Part shown: in pieces, positions 36,901 through 45,024 of the stretch
Layout: each line of letters starts with the position of its first letter
Numbering within the stretch: position 1 is the first letter of the stretch
DNA from: an uncultured Collinsella sp.
Lineage (GTDB): Bacteria; Actinomycetota; Coriobacteriia; Coriobacteriales; Coriobacteriaceae
Length of the DNA stretch: 64,000 nt
Reading direction: 5' to 3'
Assembly: GCA_900759045.1 (NCBI GenBank)
Contig: CAAETU010000022.1
Location: 16,941-80,940 of the forward strand
The notes under the pieces: generated by a model
The model's input: the letters and a program-made list of their open reading frames with translations, nothing else
Database searches by the model: none
Told to the model about the DNA's origin: nothing
Translations under genes and position numbers: made by a program

Positions 36901-37631
36901 TCCATGGTTTTGCCGCTCGCCTCAAACGCGTCGATGGCGTCGAGTGCCACCTGCGCTTTCTCGGTCGTGGCCTTGCTTGCGCCCAGCGCCGCACGATAGG
37001 CATCGGCAAGCGCCGAGGTGTCGGCCTGGCCGCGCGCCACGCACACATCGTCCATGCCGCCCGGAAGCTGGCTCGATAGCTCCAGCAAGTCGCGCACCAG
37101 GCCTTTGATGGTGGTACCGGCGCCAAACGTCCCGCCCTCGCCCGCCATGGGATACCAGGCGTAGAGGGCCTTAAGCGAAGTGGCGAGCTCGGGCGCGGCA
37201 TCGGGCGCCGTCGCGCGCCCCAGCACATGCTCGACAGCCTGATCCATAAGCTCGTCGGTATCGGTAAGCACCGTGAACTCGGGGTCGATGCCCAGCTCCA
37301 GCGCATGCGCGCGCAGGATACGCGAGCACATGCCGTGAATGGTCGAGATCCAAGCGTCGTCGACGGTCAGGGCCTCCTCGTCCATACCCTCTTCGATAAG
37401 CGCACGGCGCACGCGGTCGCGAATCTCGGCCGCGGCGTCTTTGGTAAAGGTAATGGCGAGCACCTGGTCCAGATGCTCGACAAACGGACCGGATTCGGGC
37501 GAGAGCGCATAGACGATGCGGCGCGTGAGGGTAAAGGTCTTGCCCGAACCGGCGCCCGCCGAGACAAACATCAGGCGGTCGAGCGTTTTGACGACTTGCA
37601 GCTGTTGCGGCATCAAGGTCGAAAGATCCAT
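33999..37631 (-). CDS. addA: AddA-like helicase-nuclease (UvrD/RecB family)
   Basis: 1210 residues. Walker A FVSAGAGSGKTFTLTRRI is at residues ~22-39, then LAITFTKDAAAEIRDRV, motif II MIDEFQDTDQMQVDLI, VGDAQQSIYRFRGAEVEVF, and MTVHASKGLEYPVVAVAE (motif V). The C-terminal PD-(D/E)XK nuclease is intact (LGSAFHAACQWL, ALVIDYKTGG). With the upstream AddB-like protein it should form a double-strand-break end-processing enzyme equivalent to RecBCD/AddAB. It lies 3 nt after the addB stop. Long acidic inserts separate helicase and nuclease regions. The AdnAB family is an alternative label. Confidence 0.92.
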   Translation of the reverse strand: MDLSTLMPQQLQVVKTLDRLMFVSAGAGSGKTFTLTRRIVYALSPESGPFVEHLDQVLAITFTKDAAAEIRDRVRRALIEEGMDEEALTVDDAWISTIHGMCSRILRAHALELGIDPEFTVLTDTDELMDQAVEHVLGRATAPDAAPELATSLKALYAWYPMAGEGGTFGAGTTIKGLVRDLLELSSQLPGGMDDVCVARGQADTSALADAYRAALGASKATTEKAQVALDAIDAFEASGKTMEDAARLMMSCSMPRASKAFPKEQVELLKAEAADAFINIVLACGGPALDALVGLARAVEAEYRALKADQSALDNNDLLRMAYEALRDYPAIRAAYEGRFKMVMIDEFQDTDQMQVDLIRYLTGAGERALCTVGDAQQSIYRFRGAEVEVFRRQERKVGSTTASETVTTSDAPAGELVKLVRNFRSHDEVLRYVARVFDGDTGGLMQGFLDLEPSDKRKDKLKAKASRRQALFVAGGSMQERTQAKARAIAERFHALADAGQPQGGMVLLLGRMTNADVYAQAFRDQGLDCVIAGGSVFAQAAEVQTVRALVCALANPADTAQGLMPLLASPMFALGAQEFLALATKLDEQTGETSRRNIDVGIMSDSDVPGLQSLPLVTRAREVLRYALRRVGRDSFAAIARDVVNASGWFVRLAQRGPEGKAIAANVLKALDAVAEAEAELGNSPRSIALAFDRFLAGKEAPGALNEEGDGAVRIMTVHASKGLEYPVVAVAECFGVRKSSGAAQMGRVGGGAQVVALPARFDGVKLADGTFVKGDDVKKQFEHAFKGKGTSLWLPPELMEDVCATGSPAEAFARLRNDDLQLSLEERARLLYVAMTRAGELVILAMDAGVSRGKVTAPTFDVETDLTYDVLRRILPTDSLDMPQLDSDRLVFDNSQPGDYELISLTDFTFGEQAFEANASLDVEGRLVRGDVDTDTADDSASTIVPGPADPEPDAFELVYPQAAGVRMGVCPYPMRDSYSYSSIAAALHAEAEDRAAEARVPMDESGDDAESDGSEMTDADVAAVEPVGNPMALGSAFHAACQWLIEMGADALPAERAEALARLWHLTPEQRERFDVALDRWLKSAVRAELLAWPCVRAEVPFFSLGCEDEDIARYGAYAEGAIDALATDPADPSCALVIDYKTGGTPDETPEQLLEKHALQARVYADVLHKAGFEVVTVKFVRVERANPTIFVNPAEPQVVTYNL

Positions 37632-37634
37632 GGT

Positions 37635-40600
37635 CTACACGTCCCTCCTTACAAACGTTCCTTCGTGGTTATACGAGCAGCGCGCATGCGCGGCCTGCGC
37701 CGACGTCGGATCGACAGCGGCGACGTCGCCCGCCTCGAGCTCGCGCAGGCGCTCGGCAATGCCGGTCTCCACGCGGTCGAGCAGCGCATCGAAGTCCATG
37801 TTGCCGCCCTCGCCCGGAAAGCCCTTCTTGAGGCCTGGAATGCGACCGTCGCCGCGCTCTTCCTCAAGCAGCTCGGCACTTGCGGCACCACGCAGTGCGG
37901 GCTTGCCACCCTTGGTCGAAAAATAGAGCGCCGCACGGGCATCTAGACCCAGCGCCCGGCGCATGGCCTGCGCGTAGATGAGTGTCTGGGTATGGGGTGG
38001 CAGCCAGCGCGGATCGTCGATGGGGGCCTCGCCCGACTCCTCGTCGCGCACCGTGGGGTCGGCGAGCTTAAACTCCTCGACACCCGAACGATGCTTGTAG
38101 TCAATCACCACAGCGCGGTTCTCGGCGTCCACATCCACGCGGTCGATGCGCCCGCCGAGCGGCCAGCCGGCATACTCGACCTGGAGCTCGTTGAACGCAA
38201 ACTCCAGGTAGCGCGGCGCGAAGGGCGCGAGCGCCTCGGACTCGTAGGCGAGCACGCCCTCCAGTTGCGGCAAGATCTCGGCCGCCTGGCGCTCCTCCAC
38301 TGGAGAGAGCGGCACCAGCGGGCCCTCGGTACCGCGCTTGCCGGCGTGCTCGGCCAGGGTCTCGGCAAAGACCTCGTGCAGCAGCTCCTTCGCGCGCGGC
38401 AAGTTCTCGGGCGTCACGCGCTCCATGCCCTCTTGGGGCAGACGGGCATGCAGGTGTTCCAGCACGTCGTGGACGAAGTTGCCCTTCTCCATGTTGCCAA
38501 AATCCGCGTCGATAGACTGGGGCTTGACGCGATACGAGACAAACCAGCACAGCGGGCAGGTGGAATAGGCCTCGATCTGCGAGGCGGACGTCAGGCGCGG
38601 CACGAGCGGCGCGTCCTCGCCCTCGCCATCGCGACGGCGCAAGACCAAATACGGCACGGCCTCGGCACTCAGATGTTGAGGGGCTTCACAGGTCACGCGC
38701 TCGCGCTTGAGACCTTCGCCCGCCGCGGGATCGAAGTCCCTTACGATATCGCCCTCGCCCACGCACTTCGCCTTGTCGGCGCCAGCGGCTTTAGCGTCGT
38801 CAGCGATCTTAGCGCCGTCAGCCTCGGCATGCGCCCGCAACTCGGTCCACACGGCAGCCGGATAGCACTCGCGCGCCTGGCGATCGTGGGTCACACGGGC
38901 GAGCGTAACCGGGCCGCGTGACGCCTGCATCGCGTGGCCAAAGCGCACGCGCAGCAAGGCCGCGGGCTCAAGCGTCACGCCCTCGCGACCAAGGCTCGCC
39001 GTCAGTGTGGCCAGCGGCCCCTCCTCGTGCGAGAGCGGATAGCTGTCCAGATCGACATCGGCAAACAGCACGGCATCGTAGCTGCCGGGGCGCAGAGCCG
39101 CCGCATCGGCAAGCGAAGCAAAACGAACCTGAGCACGTGGCGCACGGTCAACCTCGTGGGTCTCGTAATCGTAGGCGGTGCTACGCTTGTCCACCTTGGT
39201 GCGAATGCCATCGAGCACGGGCACGGTCGCGGCCTGCGACACGTCGAGCGCGCGGGCGCCATTCATAAGGATGTCGATGACATGGCGCAGCAGGGCCACC
39301 TCCGCCTGGCGACGGGCTTGGCCATCCAAGCTGCCCAGCAAGCGATCGGGCAACGCCTCGGCAACGGCAAGCATGGCCTTGAGCGCCGTCACGGGCTTGT
39401 CACGCCACAGCGCCTGGAACACGTCCGAGACCACACACGGTACGTTCTTAAACCAATTTTCGTCGCTCGCCGCCTTGCGCGCGCCCCTCACCTGGCCCTG
39501 AACGCTCTGCAGCAGGCTCTTAACGCCCGCGGTAGTCTTGCTGCGCGAGAGACGCATATTCTTATCGAAGGTACGGGCATTGACGGCATCAGCGCCCGAA
39601 AGCGGACTGTAGATCCAGTCGGTAAGCTCCGGCGCGGGCCACCACTCGGTCTTTGACGCCGTGCCCTCATCGGCGGCCTTCATACGCTCGATCAGGCCGG
39701 CGAGCGCCGCAAACTGCCTGCCCGCAATGGATTGGGAAAACGCCGTAAACTCAACTGTCTCGGCGGCGATATGACGGGCCGCCAGACGAGAGGCGAGCTC
39801 ACCGAACAGCTGGGGTGCCCGAGCAGAAACAACGAGCACGCGCGCGGGGTCGGCGGGCGTTGCAGTAGTTTTATCGGCCTTGGACTCCTTGTGCGATTTC
39901 ACCAACTTATCGATGGCGTCCGCATAAGCATGGGCACGAGCATGGGGGCCGGCGACCTCAATAAAGGCAGGCTGAGCGGCGGTCCCGCAAGCGGCATCAG
40001 ACGCGACGGCGTCCTCCTCCAGCGGCGCGGCCTCAAACAGCACACCGCGGGCATCAAATGCCGCGGCAAGCTCCTCGCGCATCGCCGCCTGCTCGCGGGC
40101 AAGCAGCACGACGACCTCTCCCCCATTGTTCGCCACGGCAGACAGCAGCTCGAGCAGACCGTGCGTAAACGACGTGATACCGCGCACGCATACGGCGCGG
40201 GTGCACGCCGGCAGGCTATCGGCCAGGGCACCGGCCATAATGTCGGCCGCCTCACAGGGCTCGACCATATCTCGACGGTCCAAACCGCCCGCGTAGGCGC
40301 GCAAAAGCTCGAACACACGAGCCTCGGCATCGCTTTTTGGCTCCGGCTGGCAGTTGTCGCCACGGCATCGTTCGGCCGTCGTCCCCGCAACGCCCGGCAA
40401 CACGTCGCGGGCCATGCGCGCGAGCATGCGCACCGTGCCCTGGCTGCGCGAAAGCGGCTGCAAATCGGCATCGTCGAGACGCGTGACCATGTCCGAGAAC
40501 AGCATCTGGCGCTGCAGGTTGTCGACGAAACCGCGCCCGTCGCCCAAAAGCTCCCAAAGCGAGCGAAGCCACGATGTAGGCGTCTTGTAGTCAATACCCA

Positions 40601-40766
40601 GCGAAATCCCGGCTTCCGCCGCATCATGACGGCACAGGTCGAGCTCGGCAAACGTAGGCGCCAGCAGCACGGCACGCCCGTGGCGGGCAATAAGGTCGGC
40701 AAGCAGCGCCGACTCGGCATCGCTCAAATCCGTGCCGGCATTGGTGGTATAGATTCGAACAGACAT
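37635..40766 (-). CDS. addB: AddB-like PD-(D/E)XK nuclease subunit
   Basis: 1043 residues. It has a degenerate helicase N-terminus (HGRAVLLAPTFAELDLCRHD; no clear Walker A), a long middle region, and a C-terminal nuclease with STCPLCWFVSYRVKP (possible Fe-S cysteines), FVHDVLEHLH, VDAENRAVVIDYKHRSG (D-x-K) and a final Cys in HARCSYNHEG. Only one late cysteine is evident, fewer than the four-Cys Fe-S pattern of Bacillus AddB, so cluster binding is uncertain. First gene of the addB-addA operon; GGAGG precedes ATG. Confidence 0.88.
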   Translation of the reverse strand: MSVRIYTTNAGTDLSDAESALLADLIARHGRAVLLAPTFAELDLCRHDAAEAGISLGIDYKTPTSWLRSLWELLGDGRGFVDNLQRQMLFSDMVTRLDDADLQPLSRSQGTVRMLARMARDVLPGVAGTTAERCRGDNCQPEPKSDAEARVFELLRAYAGGLDRRDMVEPCEAADIMAGALADSLPACTRAVCVRGITSFTHGLLELLSAVANNGGEVVVLLAREQAAMREELAAAFDARGVLFEAAPLEEDAVASDAACGTAAQPAFIEVAGPHARAHAYADAIDKLVKSHKESKADKTTATPADPARVLVVSARAPQLFGELASRLAARHIAAETVEFTAFSQSIAGRQFAALAGLIERMKAADEGTASKTEWWPAPELTDWIYSPLSGADAVNARTFDKNMRLSRSKTTAGVKSLLQSVQGQVRGARKAASDENWFKNVPCVVSDVFQALWRDKPVTALKAMLAVAEALPDRLLGSLDGQARRQAEVALLRHVIDILMNGARALDVSQAATVPVLDGIRTKVDKRSTAYDYETHEVDRAPRAQVRFASLADAAALRPGSYDAVLFADVDLDSYPLSHEEGPLATLTASLGREGVTLEPAALLRVRFGHAMQASRGPVTLARVTHDRQARECYPAAVWTELRAHAEADGAKIADDAKAAGADKAKCVGEGDIVRDFDPAAGEGLKRERVTCEAPQHLSAEAVPYLVLRRRDGEGEDAPLVPRLTSASQIEAYSTCPLCWFVSYRVKPQSIDADFGNMEKGNFVHDVLEHLHARLPQEGMERVTPENLPRAKELLHEVFAETLAEHAGKRGTEGPLVPLSPVEERQAAEILPQLEGVLAYESEALAPFAPRYLEFAFNELQVEYAGWPLGGRIDRVDVDAENRAVVIDYKHRSGVEEFKLADPTVRDEESGEAPIDDPRWLPPHTQTLIYAQAMRRALGLDARAALYFSTKGGKPALRGAASAELLEEERGDGRIPGLKKGFPGEGGNMDFDALLDRVETGIAERLRELEAGDVAAVDPTSAQAAHARCSYNHEGTFVRRDV

Positions 40767-40851
40767 GGTCCTCCGCTCAAACTGTTCGCAATAATCAATG
40801 TATCCATCCTACCCGCCCAAGCGGACAGATTTGCCCCACGCCAACAGATTT

Positions 40852-40934
40852 GATCCCTTGGGGACGGAGGAAAACGGATCATCGAGGGGGTCAGTCTAAC
40901 CCGGTGATCCGTTTTCCTCCGTCCCCAGGGGATC
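40852..40934. repeat. 30-bp near-perfect inverted repeat with GGGGACGGAGG core
   Basis: Arms 40852-40881 and 40905-40934 are inverted copies with one mismatch, separated by 23 nt. Each contains GGGGACGGAGGAAAACGGAT. A half-copy of the same sequence occurs at 53613-53635. Probably a REP-type intergenic element. Confidence 0.85.
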
Positions 40935-40962
40935 AAAAAACCGCCCCCGGAAGAGCGGTTTT
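40935..40962 (-). terminator. Rho-independent terminator of YerC/TrpR-like gene
   Basis: On the minus strand AAAACCGC pairs with GCGGTTTT and ends in TTTTTT. It lies 24-51 nt beyond the stop codon and abuts the GGGGACGG inverted repeat. Confidence 0.85.
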
Positions 40963-40985
40963 GTAAAATTCGTTTTTTGCGTGGC

Positions 40986-41285
40986 CTACTCGCCATCCTC
41001 CAGTTTAATGAGGATCTTGCGGTAGCCACCGTACTCGCCGTTGAGCGCCTTGGATACACGGCTCACCGTGGTGGACGAAGCGCCGGTACGCGCCTGAACC
41101 TCGACATAGGGCTCGCCCTCGTCCAGGTAACGCGCGACCTGCAGACGCTGCGATAGATCGCAAATCTCACGCGGCGTGCAGATATCGGTCAAAAACGCTT
41201 GGATATCTTTCTCGTCGTCCAAAAGGCTAAATGCGTGGACCAGCTGCTTGACATCAGGCTTGTCAAACATGTTCTCGATATTCAT
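40986..41285 (-). CDS. YerC/YecD-type TrpR-related DNA-binding protein
   Basis: 99 residues. The TrpR-like all-helical fold is visible: LVHAFSLLDDEKDIQAFLTD, CTPREICDLSQRLQVARYLD, and the helix-turn-helix ARTGASSTTVSRVSKALNGE followed by YGGYRKIL. This matches YerC/YecD proteins, which are widespread in Firmicutes and Actinomycetota and are not tryptophan repressors. Monocistronic with its own terminator. The regulatory target is unknown. Confidence 0.92.
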   Translation of the reverse strand: MNIENMFDKPDVKQLVHAFSLLDDEKDIQAFLTDICTPREICDLSQRLQVARYLDEGEPYVEVQARTGASSTTVSRVSKALNGEYGGYRKILIKLEDGE

Positions 41286-41608
41286 CGATCACCGCCAAAC
41301 CCGCCAAAAGGCATCGAAGTTGATACTGACATCGGGCATCGTTCACCCGTAATATGCAATAGGGCAACGCCTGTGGCTTTTGCCCGTAGCAGTTTAGCAC
41401 ACCACCAAACTAAAGCGACAAGACTCTCTGCCAGCGGCACGTTTTTTAGGACGAACGCCGTTTTGAAACCGAATGCGCACGCAAGCTCCACGAATATCTG
41501 GAACAATGGGTGCCCAAACAGGGCCGTGCCCGCGCATCTACCCGAGTTGCAAAGATGTGCGCCCCTCACGCCCCCTCCCCACGCCATGCGCAAGAAAGGA
41601 TTCCCACC
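41286..41608. other. Gene-free divergent spacer
   Basis: This stretch between the YerC-like gene (minus) and the holin-like gene (plus) holds only an imperfect TTTAG-CTAAA inverted repeat near 41391-41413. No coding sequence with a ribosome-binding site or conserved product was found. Confidence 0.45.
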
Positions 41609-41974
41609 ATGCGCTTTTTGCTCAACTGGCTTTTGACCTCAATCGCCATCGCGATCGCAACGTTTCTCGTCCCCGGCATTCAGCCCTTCGGCATGGCCGA
41701 CGCTTGGGTCTGCTTTGCCTTCGTGGGACTGTTCCTCAACATCGTCGACTCGCTCGTCAAGCCGTTCCTGACGGTCATCTCGCTGCCGCTCACTATTATC
41801 ACGCTTGGTATTTTTCAGCTCGTAGTCAACAGCTTTATGCTCGAGCTAGCCAGCTACCTCTCCGTCAATATCCTCGGCGCTGGCATCTCTATCGCCGGCT
41901 TTGGATCGGCCTTTATGGGCAGCATCCTGGTATCCATCATGCGCAGCATACTCGACAGCATCGCCAGGAACTAA
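41609..41974 (+). CDS. Phage-holin-superfamily four-TM membrane protein
   Basis: 121 residues from ATG 41609 (AAGGA 8 nt upstream). Four hydrophobic helices are evident: LLTSIAIAIATFLVPGI, WVCFAFVGLFLNIVDSL, VISLPLTIITLGIFQLVVNS and ISIAGFGSAFMGSILVSIM. The PFLTVISLPLTIITLGIF core is the signature of the DUF360 / mycobacterial four-TM holin superfamily. No lysin or phage genes are nearby, so it is a chromosomal membrane protein rather than a prophage holin. Confidence 0.88.
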   Translation: MRFLLNWLLTSIAIAIATFLVPGIQPFGMADAWVCFAFVGLFLNIVDSLVKPFLTVISLPLTIITLGIFQLVVNSFMLELASYLSVNILGAGISIAGFGSAFMGSILVSIMRSILDSIARN

Positions 41975-42011
41975 AGCGACCGGATACGGACCGCCACAAC
42001 ACGCCAAAACG

Positions 42012-42050
42012 AAGGCCGTCCATCGCAACGATGGGCGGCCTTGTCATTTG
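42012..42050 (+). terminator. Terminator after holin-like gene
   Basis: AAGGCCGTCCATCG and CGATGGGCGGCCTT pair across a 3-nt loop, then TGTCATTTG follows. The U-run is weak. Confidence 0.6.
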
Positions 42051-42077
42051 TCAAGCCTCAGAGGGCAAGAAAATCTA

Positions 42078-42102
42078 CCATTTCTGCCCCGTCCCCAAAT
42101 GG
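42078..42102. repeat. Small hairpin with GGGGACGGGGC loop
   Basis: CCATTT and AAATGG flank a loop that reads GGGGACGGGGC on the minus strand. The same arrangement occurs at 50054-50086 with unrelated arms. It lies 10 bp beyond the Rrf2 gene stop and may act as its terminator. Confidence 0.55.
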
Positions 42103-42111
42103 CAGGTGGGG

Positions 42112-42540
42112 CTAGATGACGTAGTCGTAACCCTCGTTGGGGGCGACGAGCGCATCGAGCGTCACGCCATCGAGGTAGTCGTTGATGAGCTTGTCCAGGT
42201 TCTTCCACACGCCGAGCGTGGGGCACTCATCCGAACGCGAGCAGCCCTTGCAGTCGCCGTCCAGGCATGCGACCGGTGCCAGGCTGCCTTCGGTCAGGCG
42301 TAAGATCTCGCCCACCGTGTACTGCTCGGGCGGGCGCGTGAGCACATAGCCACCGCCCTTGCCACGCATGCCCGAAAGCATGTTGGCGCGCACGAGCGTA
42401 GCCAAGATGTTCTCCAGATATTTCTCCGAAATCCCCTGACGCGCGGCGATCTCTTTGAGGGGAATACGGCCCGCCGCCTGGTGCTCGGCCAGGTCGACCA
42501 TAACGCGCAGGGCATATCTGCCCTTTGTGGAAACCAACAT
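42112..42540 (-). CDS. Rrf2-family Fe-S transcription regulator
   Basis: 142 residues. The N-terminal winged helix matches Rrf2 (MLVSTKGRYALRVMVDLAEH, IAARQGISEKYLENILATLV, GKGGGYVLTRP). Four cysteines at 92, 97, 100 and 106 (ACLDGDCKGCSRSDEC) resemble the IscR/NsrR/RsrR iron-sulfur ligand arrangement. It is divergent from cysK, as CymR or IscR-type regulators often are, so it probably senses sulfur or Fe-S status and controls cysK (inference). The CymR subgroup lacks these cysteines, so an Fe-S sensor is preferred. Confidence 0.92.
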   Translation of the reverse strand: MLVSTKGRYALRVMVDLAEHQAAGRIPLKEIAARQGISEKYLENILATLVRANMLSGMRGKGGGYVLTRPPEQYTVGEILRLTEGSLAPVACLDGDCKGCSRSDECPTLGVWKNLDKLINDYLDGVTLDALVAPNEGYDYVI

Positions 42541-42657
42541 ATATATAGCTGCCTTTCGGTCTTTTAATTCGTAGAAATTCTAGCCGAAAAATTGGTTTTG
42601 AAAATACCTATTCCCGTCAAGCTGGTTAATCGACTCGTAATAATCTTCTATTTCCTA

Positions 42658-42729
42658 TTGTGTTACTAGGCTTTACTGTCTACTATGCTTGCCAACAGCA
42701 AAACGAACAACCCATAAGGTTTATGGGTT
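42658..42729 (+). promoter_or_regulatory. cysK promoter with downstream palindromic operator
   Basis: TTGTGT (42658-42663) and TACTAT (42681-42686) are 17 nt apart. A perfect palindrome with 9-bp arms, AACCCATAA-GGT-TTATGGGTT (42709-42729), starts about 17 nt after the predicted transcription start and is a good operator candidate for the adjacent Rrf2 regulator. Confidence 0.6.
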
Positions 42730-42793
42730 TCACTGTTACACACACCGTAAAATCACACGGTATCCAGTCATTTGAACACTTTGGAGGTTCACC

Positions 42794-43732
42794 ATGAGCA
42801 ATGTTTACACGTCCATCGATCAGCTTATCGGCCACACCCCGCTTCTGGAGCTCACTCACTTTGAGGCCGATGAGGACCTCAAGGCCCGCGTGCTCGTCAA
42901 GCTGGAATACTTCAACCCCGCCGGGTCCGTTAAAGACCGCGTCGCCAAGAACATGATCGACGAGGCCGAGAAGGCCGGCAAGCTCGTGCGCGGTGGCGAC
43001 TACACCATCATCGAGCCCACGAGCGGCAACACCGGCGTCGGCATCGCCTCGGTGGCGGCGGCTCGCGGCTACAAGGTGATCATCACCATGCCCGAGACCA
43101 TGTCCGTCGAGCGTCGCAAGCTTATGCAGGCATATGGCGCACAGCTCGTGCTCACCGACGGCTCCAAGGGCATGAAGGGCGCCATCGCCAAGGCCGAGGA
43201 ACTGCAGAAGGAGACCCCCAACAGCATTATCGCCGGCCAGTTTGTGAACCCCGCCAACCCCGCCATCCACAAGGCCACGACCGGCCCCGAGATCTGGGAT
43301 GACACCGACGGCAAGGTCGACATCTTCGTCGCCGGCGTTGGAACCGGCGGCACCGTGACCGGCGTGGGTGAGTTCCTTAAGGAGCAGAACCCCGAAATCA
43401 AGGTCGTCGCCGTCGAGCCCGCCACTTCCCCGGTGCTCTCCAAGGGCCAAGCCGGCCCGCACAAGATCCAGGGTATCGGCGCCGGTTTTGTGCCCGACGT
43501 CCTCGACACCCAGGTCTATGACGAGATCATCCCCGTCGAGAACGACGACGCCTTTGCGACCGGCCGCGCCGTGGGCCACAAGGAGGGCGTGCTCGTGGGC
43601 ATTTCGTCCGGCGCCGCCGTGTGGGCCGCGCTGCAGCTGGCCAAGCGCCCCGAGAACGAGGGCAAGACCATCGTGGCCCTGCTTGCCGACACCGGCGAGC
43701 GTTACCTGTCCACGGCACTGTTCCAGGACTAA
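42794..43732 (+). CDS. cysK: Cysteine synthase A
   Basis: 312 residues, O-acetylserine (thiol)-lyase family. The pyridoxal lysine is K47 in NPAGSVKDRV; PTSGNTGVGIASVAAARGYK forms the substrate loop and GTGGTVTGVG binds phosphate. It makes cysteine from O-acetylserine and sulfide. GGAGG 6 nt upstream of ATG. No cysE is adjacent. The divergent Rrf2 regulator and an intergenic palindrome suggest sulfur- or Fe-S-linked control. Confidence 0.97.
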   Translation: MSNVYTSIDQLIGHTPLLELTHFEADEDLKARVLVKLEYFNPAGSVKDRVAKNMIDEAEKAGKLVRGGDYTIIEPTSGNTGVGIASVAAARGYKVIITMPETMSVERRKLMQAYGAQLVLTDGSKGMKGAIAKAEELQKETPNSIIAGQFVNPANPAIHKATTGPEIWDDTDGKVDIFVAGVGTGGTVTGVGEFLKEQNPEIKVVAVEPATSPVLSKGQAGPHKIQGIGAGFVPDVLDTQVYDEIIPVENDDAFATGRAVGHKEGVLVGISSGAAVWAALQLAKRPENEGKTIVALLADTGERYLSTALFQD

Positions 43733-43752
43733 GGGCCCATCGCCCATAGGTT

Positions 43753-43800
43753 GAGCCCAGGGAAGAGCCGGCCTCCTCTCTCTCCCGGTAGCCTGGGCTC
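43753..43800. repeat. Inverted repeat after cysK
   Basis: GAGCCCAGG (43753-43761) and CCTGGGCTC (43792-43800) pair, with an inner CCGG/CCGG stem around a pyrimidine-rich loop. There is no U-run, so classical termination is uncertain. Confidence 0.5.
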
Positions 43801-43834
43801 ATCCCAACAGGGTGTCCCACGAAACGTCCGAACT

Positions 43835-43886
43835 TGCTACAATGTCTGCGGCGCGGAACCAGCCTCCCGCGCCGCTTTTCTTTTTT
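43835..43886 (+). promoter_or_regulatory. mnmA promoter with promoter-proximal terminator-like hairpin
   Basis: An extended -10 (TGCTACAAT, TACAAT at 43838-43843) is followed directly by CGGCGCGG (43849-43856) and CCGCGCCG (43867-43874), then CTTTTCTTTTTT. An intrinsic terminator placed at the 5' end of the transcript, 30 bp before the mnmA start codon, suggests attenuation or a very short leader RNA. Confidence 0.55.
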
Positions 43887-43915
43887 GGCCACATGCCACC
43901 AAGGAGAACCTCCCC

Positions 43916-45016
43916 ATGCACAACAAGCGCGTGCTCGTCGCCATGAGCGGCGGCGTCGATTCCAGCGTGACCGCGTATCTGCTCAAAAGTCAGGGTTACG
44001 AATGCGTCGGCGCCACCATGCGACTCACCTGCCCCGCGCCCGACCCCGCCACGGGCATGAGTAAGGTCGACCGCGACATCGCCGATGCAAAGGCCGTCGC
44101 CGAGCGCCTGGGGATACCCCACCATGTGCTCGACCTGCAGCAGACGTTCGACCACAGCGTTATCGAGCGCTTTGTGAGCGCCTACCAAGAGGGGCTGACG
44201 CCCAATCCGTGCATTATCTGCAACCGCCACATTAAGTTTGGCGCGCTGCTCGATGCGGCGCTGGACATGGGCTGCGACTACATCGCAACGGGACATTACG
44301 CCAAAACAAGCCAGGCGGCAGACGGCACCTGGCAGCTACATCGCGGCGAAGATCCCAAAAAGGACCAGAGCTACTTTTTGTATTCGCTCACGCAGGAGCG
44401 GCTGTCGCGCACGATCTTTCCGCTGGCAGGCCTAGACAAAGAGCGCGACGTGCGCCGCATAGCCGCCGAGCAGGGCTTTACCAACGCCAAGAAGGCCGAA
44501 AGCGAGGATATCTGCTTTATTCCAGACGGTGACTACGCGGGCTATATCGAGCGCCGCTGCGGACATCCCGCTGCACCGGGCGACATTGTGTGGCGCGACG
44601 GCAGCGTGGTCGGGCGCCACAACGGCACGCTGCACTACACCATCGGCCAGCGCAAGGGTCTGGGCGTCGCGATGGCGCATCCCGTGTATGTGACGGGCGT
44701 CGACGCCGCCAGCAACATTGTGCACCTGGGCGAGGCCGAGGACCTGACGGCCACAGCGCTCACGGCCAACGACTGGATCTGGAGCGCCCCTGCCGACCGC
44801 ATGGAGGCAGAGCTCACGTCCGGCGGCATTCGCGTGGGTGCCAAATACCGCTACCGTCAAAAGGACCAGGCGGCAACCCTTGCACGTGGCGCCGACGGAC
44901 AAATGCTGCTGACTTTTGACGAGTCGCAGCGAGCCATCGCCCCCGGACAAGCCGTCGTCGTCTACCGCGGCGACATTGTCCTGGGCGGCGGCACCGTAAC
45001 CGCTGCCATCAAATAG
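43916..45016 (+). CDS. mnmA: tRNA 2-thiouridylase MnmA
   Basis: 366 residues from ATG 43916 (AAGGAG upstream). PP-loop SGGVDSS (11-17), catalytic Cys102 in NPCIICN and second Cys200 in ESEDICF, followed by FIPDGDYAGYI. The C-terminal beta-barrel includes HYTIGQRKGLGVA. It thiolates U34 of tRNA-Lys, Gln and Glu using sulfur relayed from a cysteine desulfurase; cysK upstream supplies the sulfur amino acid. Convergent with the HipA-like gene 8 bp away. Confidence 0.97.
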   Translation: MHNKRVLVAMSGGVDSSVTAYLLKSQGYECVGATMRLTCPAPDPATGMSKVDRDIADAKAVAERLGIPHHVLDLQQTFDHSVIERFVSAYQEGLTPNPCIICNRHIKFGALLDAALDMGCDYIATGHYAKTSQAADGTWQLHRGEDPKKDQSYFLYSLTQERLSRTIFPLAGLDKERDVRRIAAEQGFTNAKKAESEDICFIPDGDYAGYIERRCGHPAAPGDIVWRDGSVVGRHNGTLHYTIGQRKGLGVAMAHPVYVTGVDAASNIVHLGEAEDLTATALTANDWIWSAPADRMEAELTSGGIRVGAKYRYRQKDQAATLARGADGQMLLTFDESQRAIAPGQAVVVYRGDIVLGGGTVTAAIK

Positions 45017-45024
45017 CCGCGGGA

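Noticed and set aside
41609..41974. Prophage holin
   Set aside because: The sequence belongs to the chromosomal four-TM holin superfamily, and no lysin, capsid or integrase gene lies nearby.
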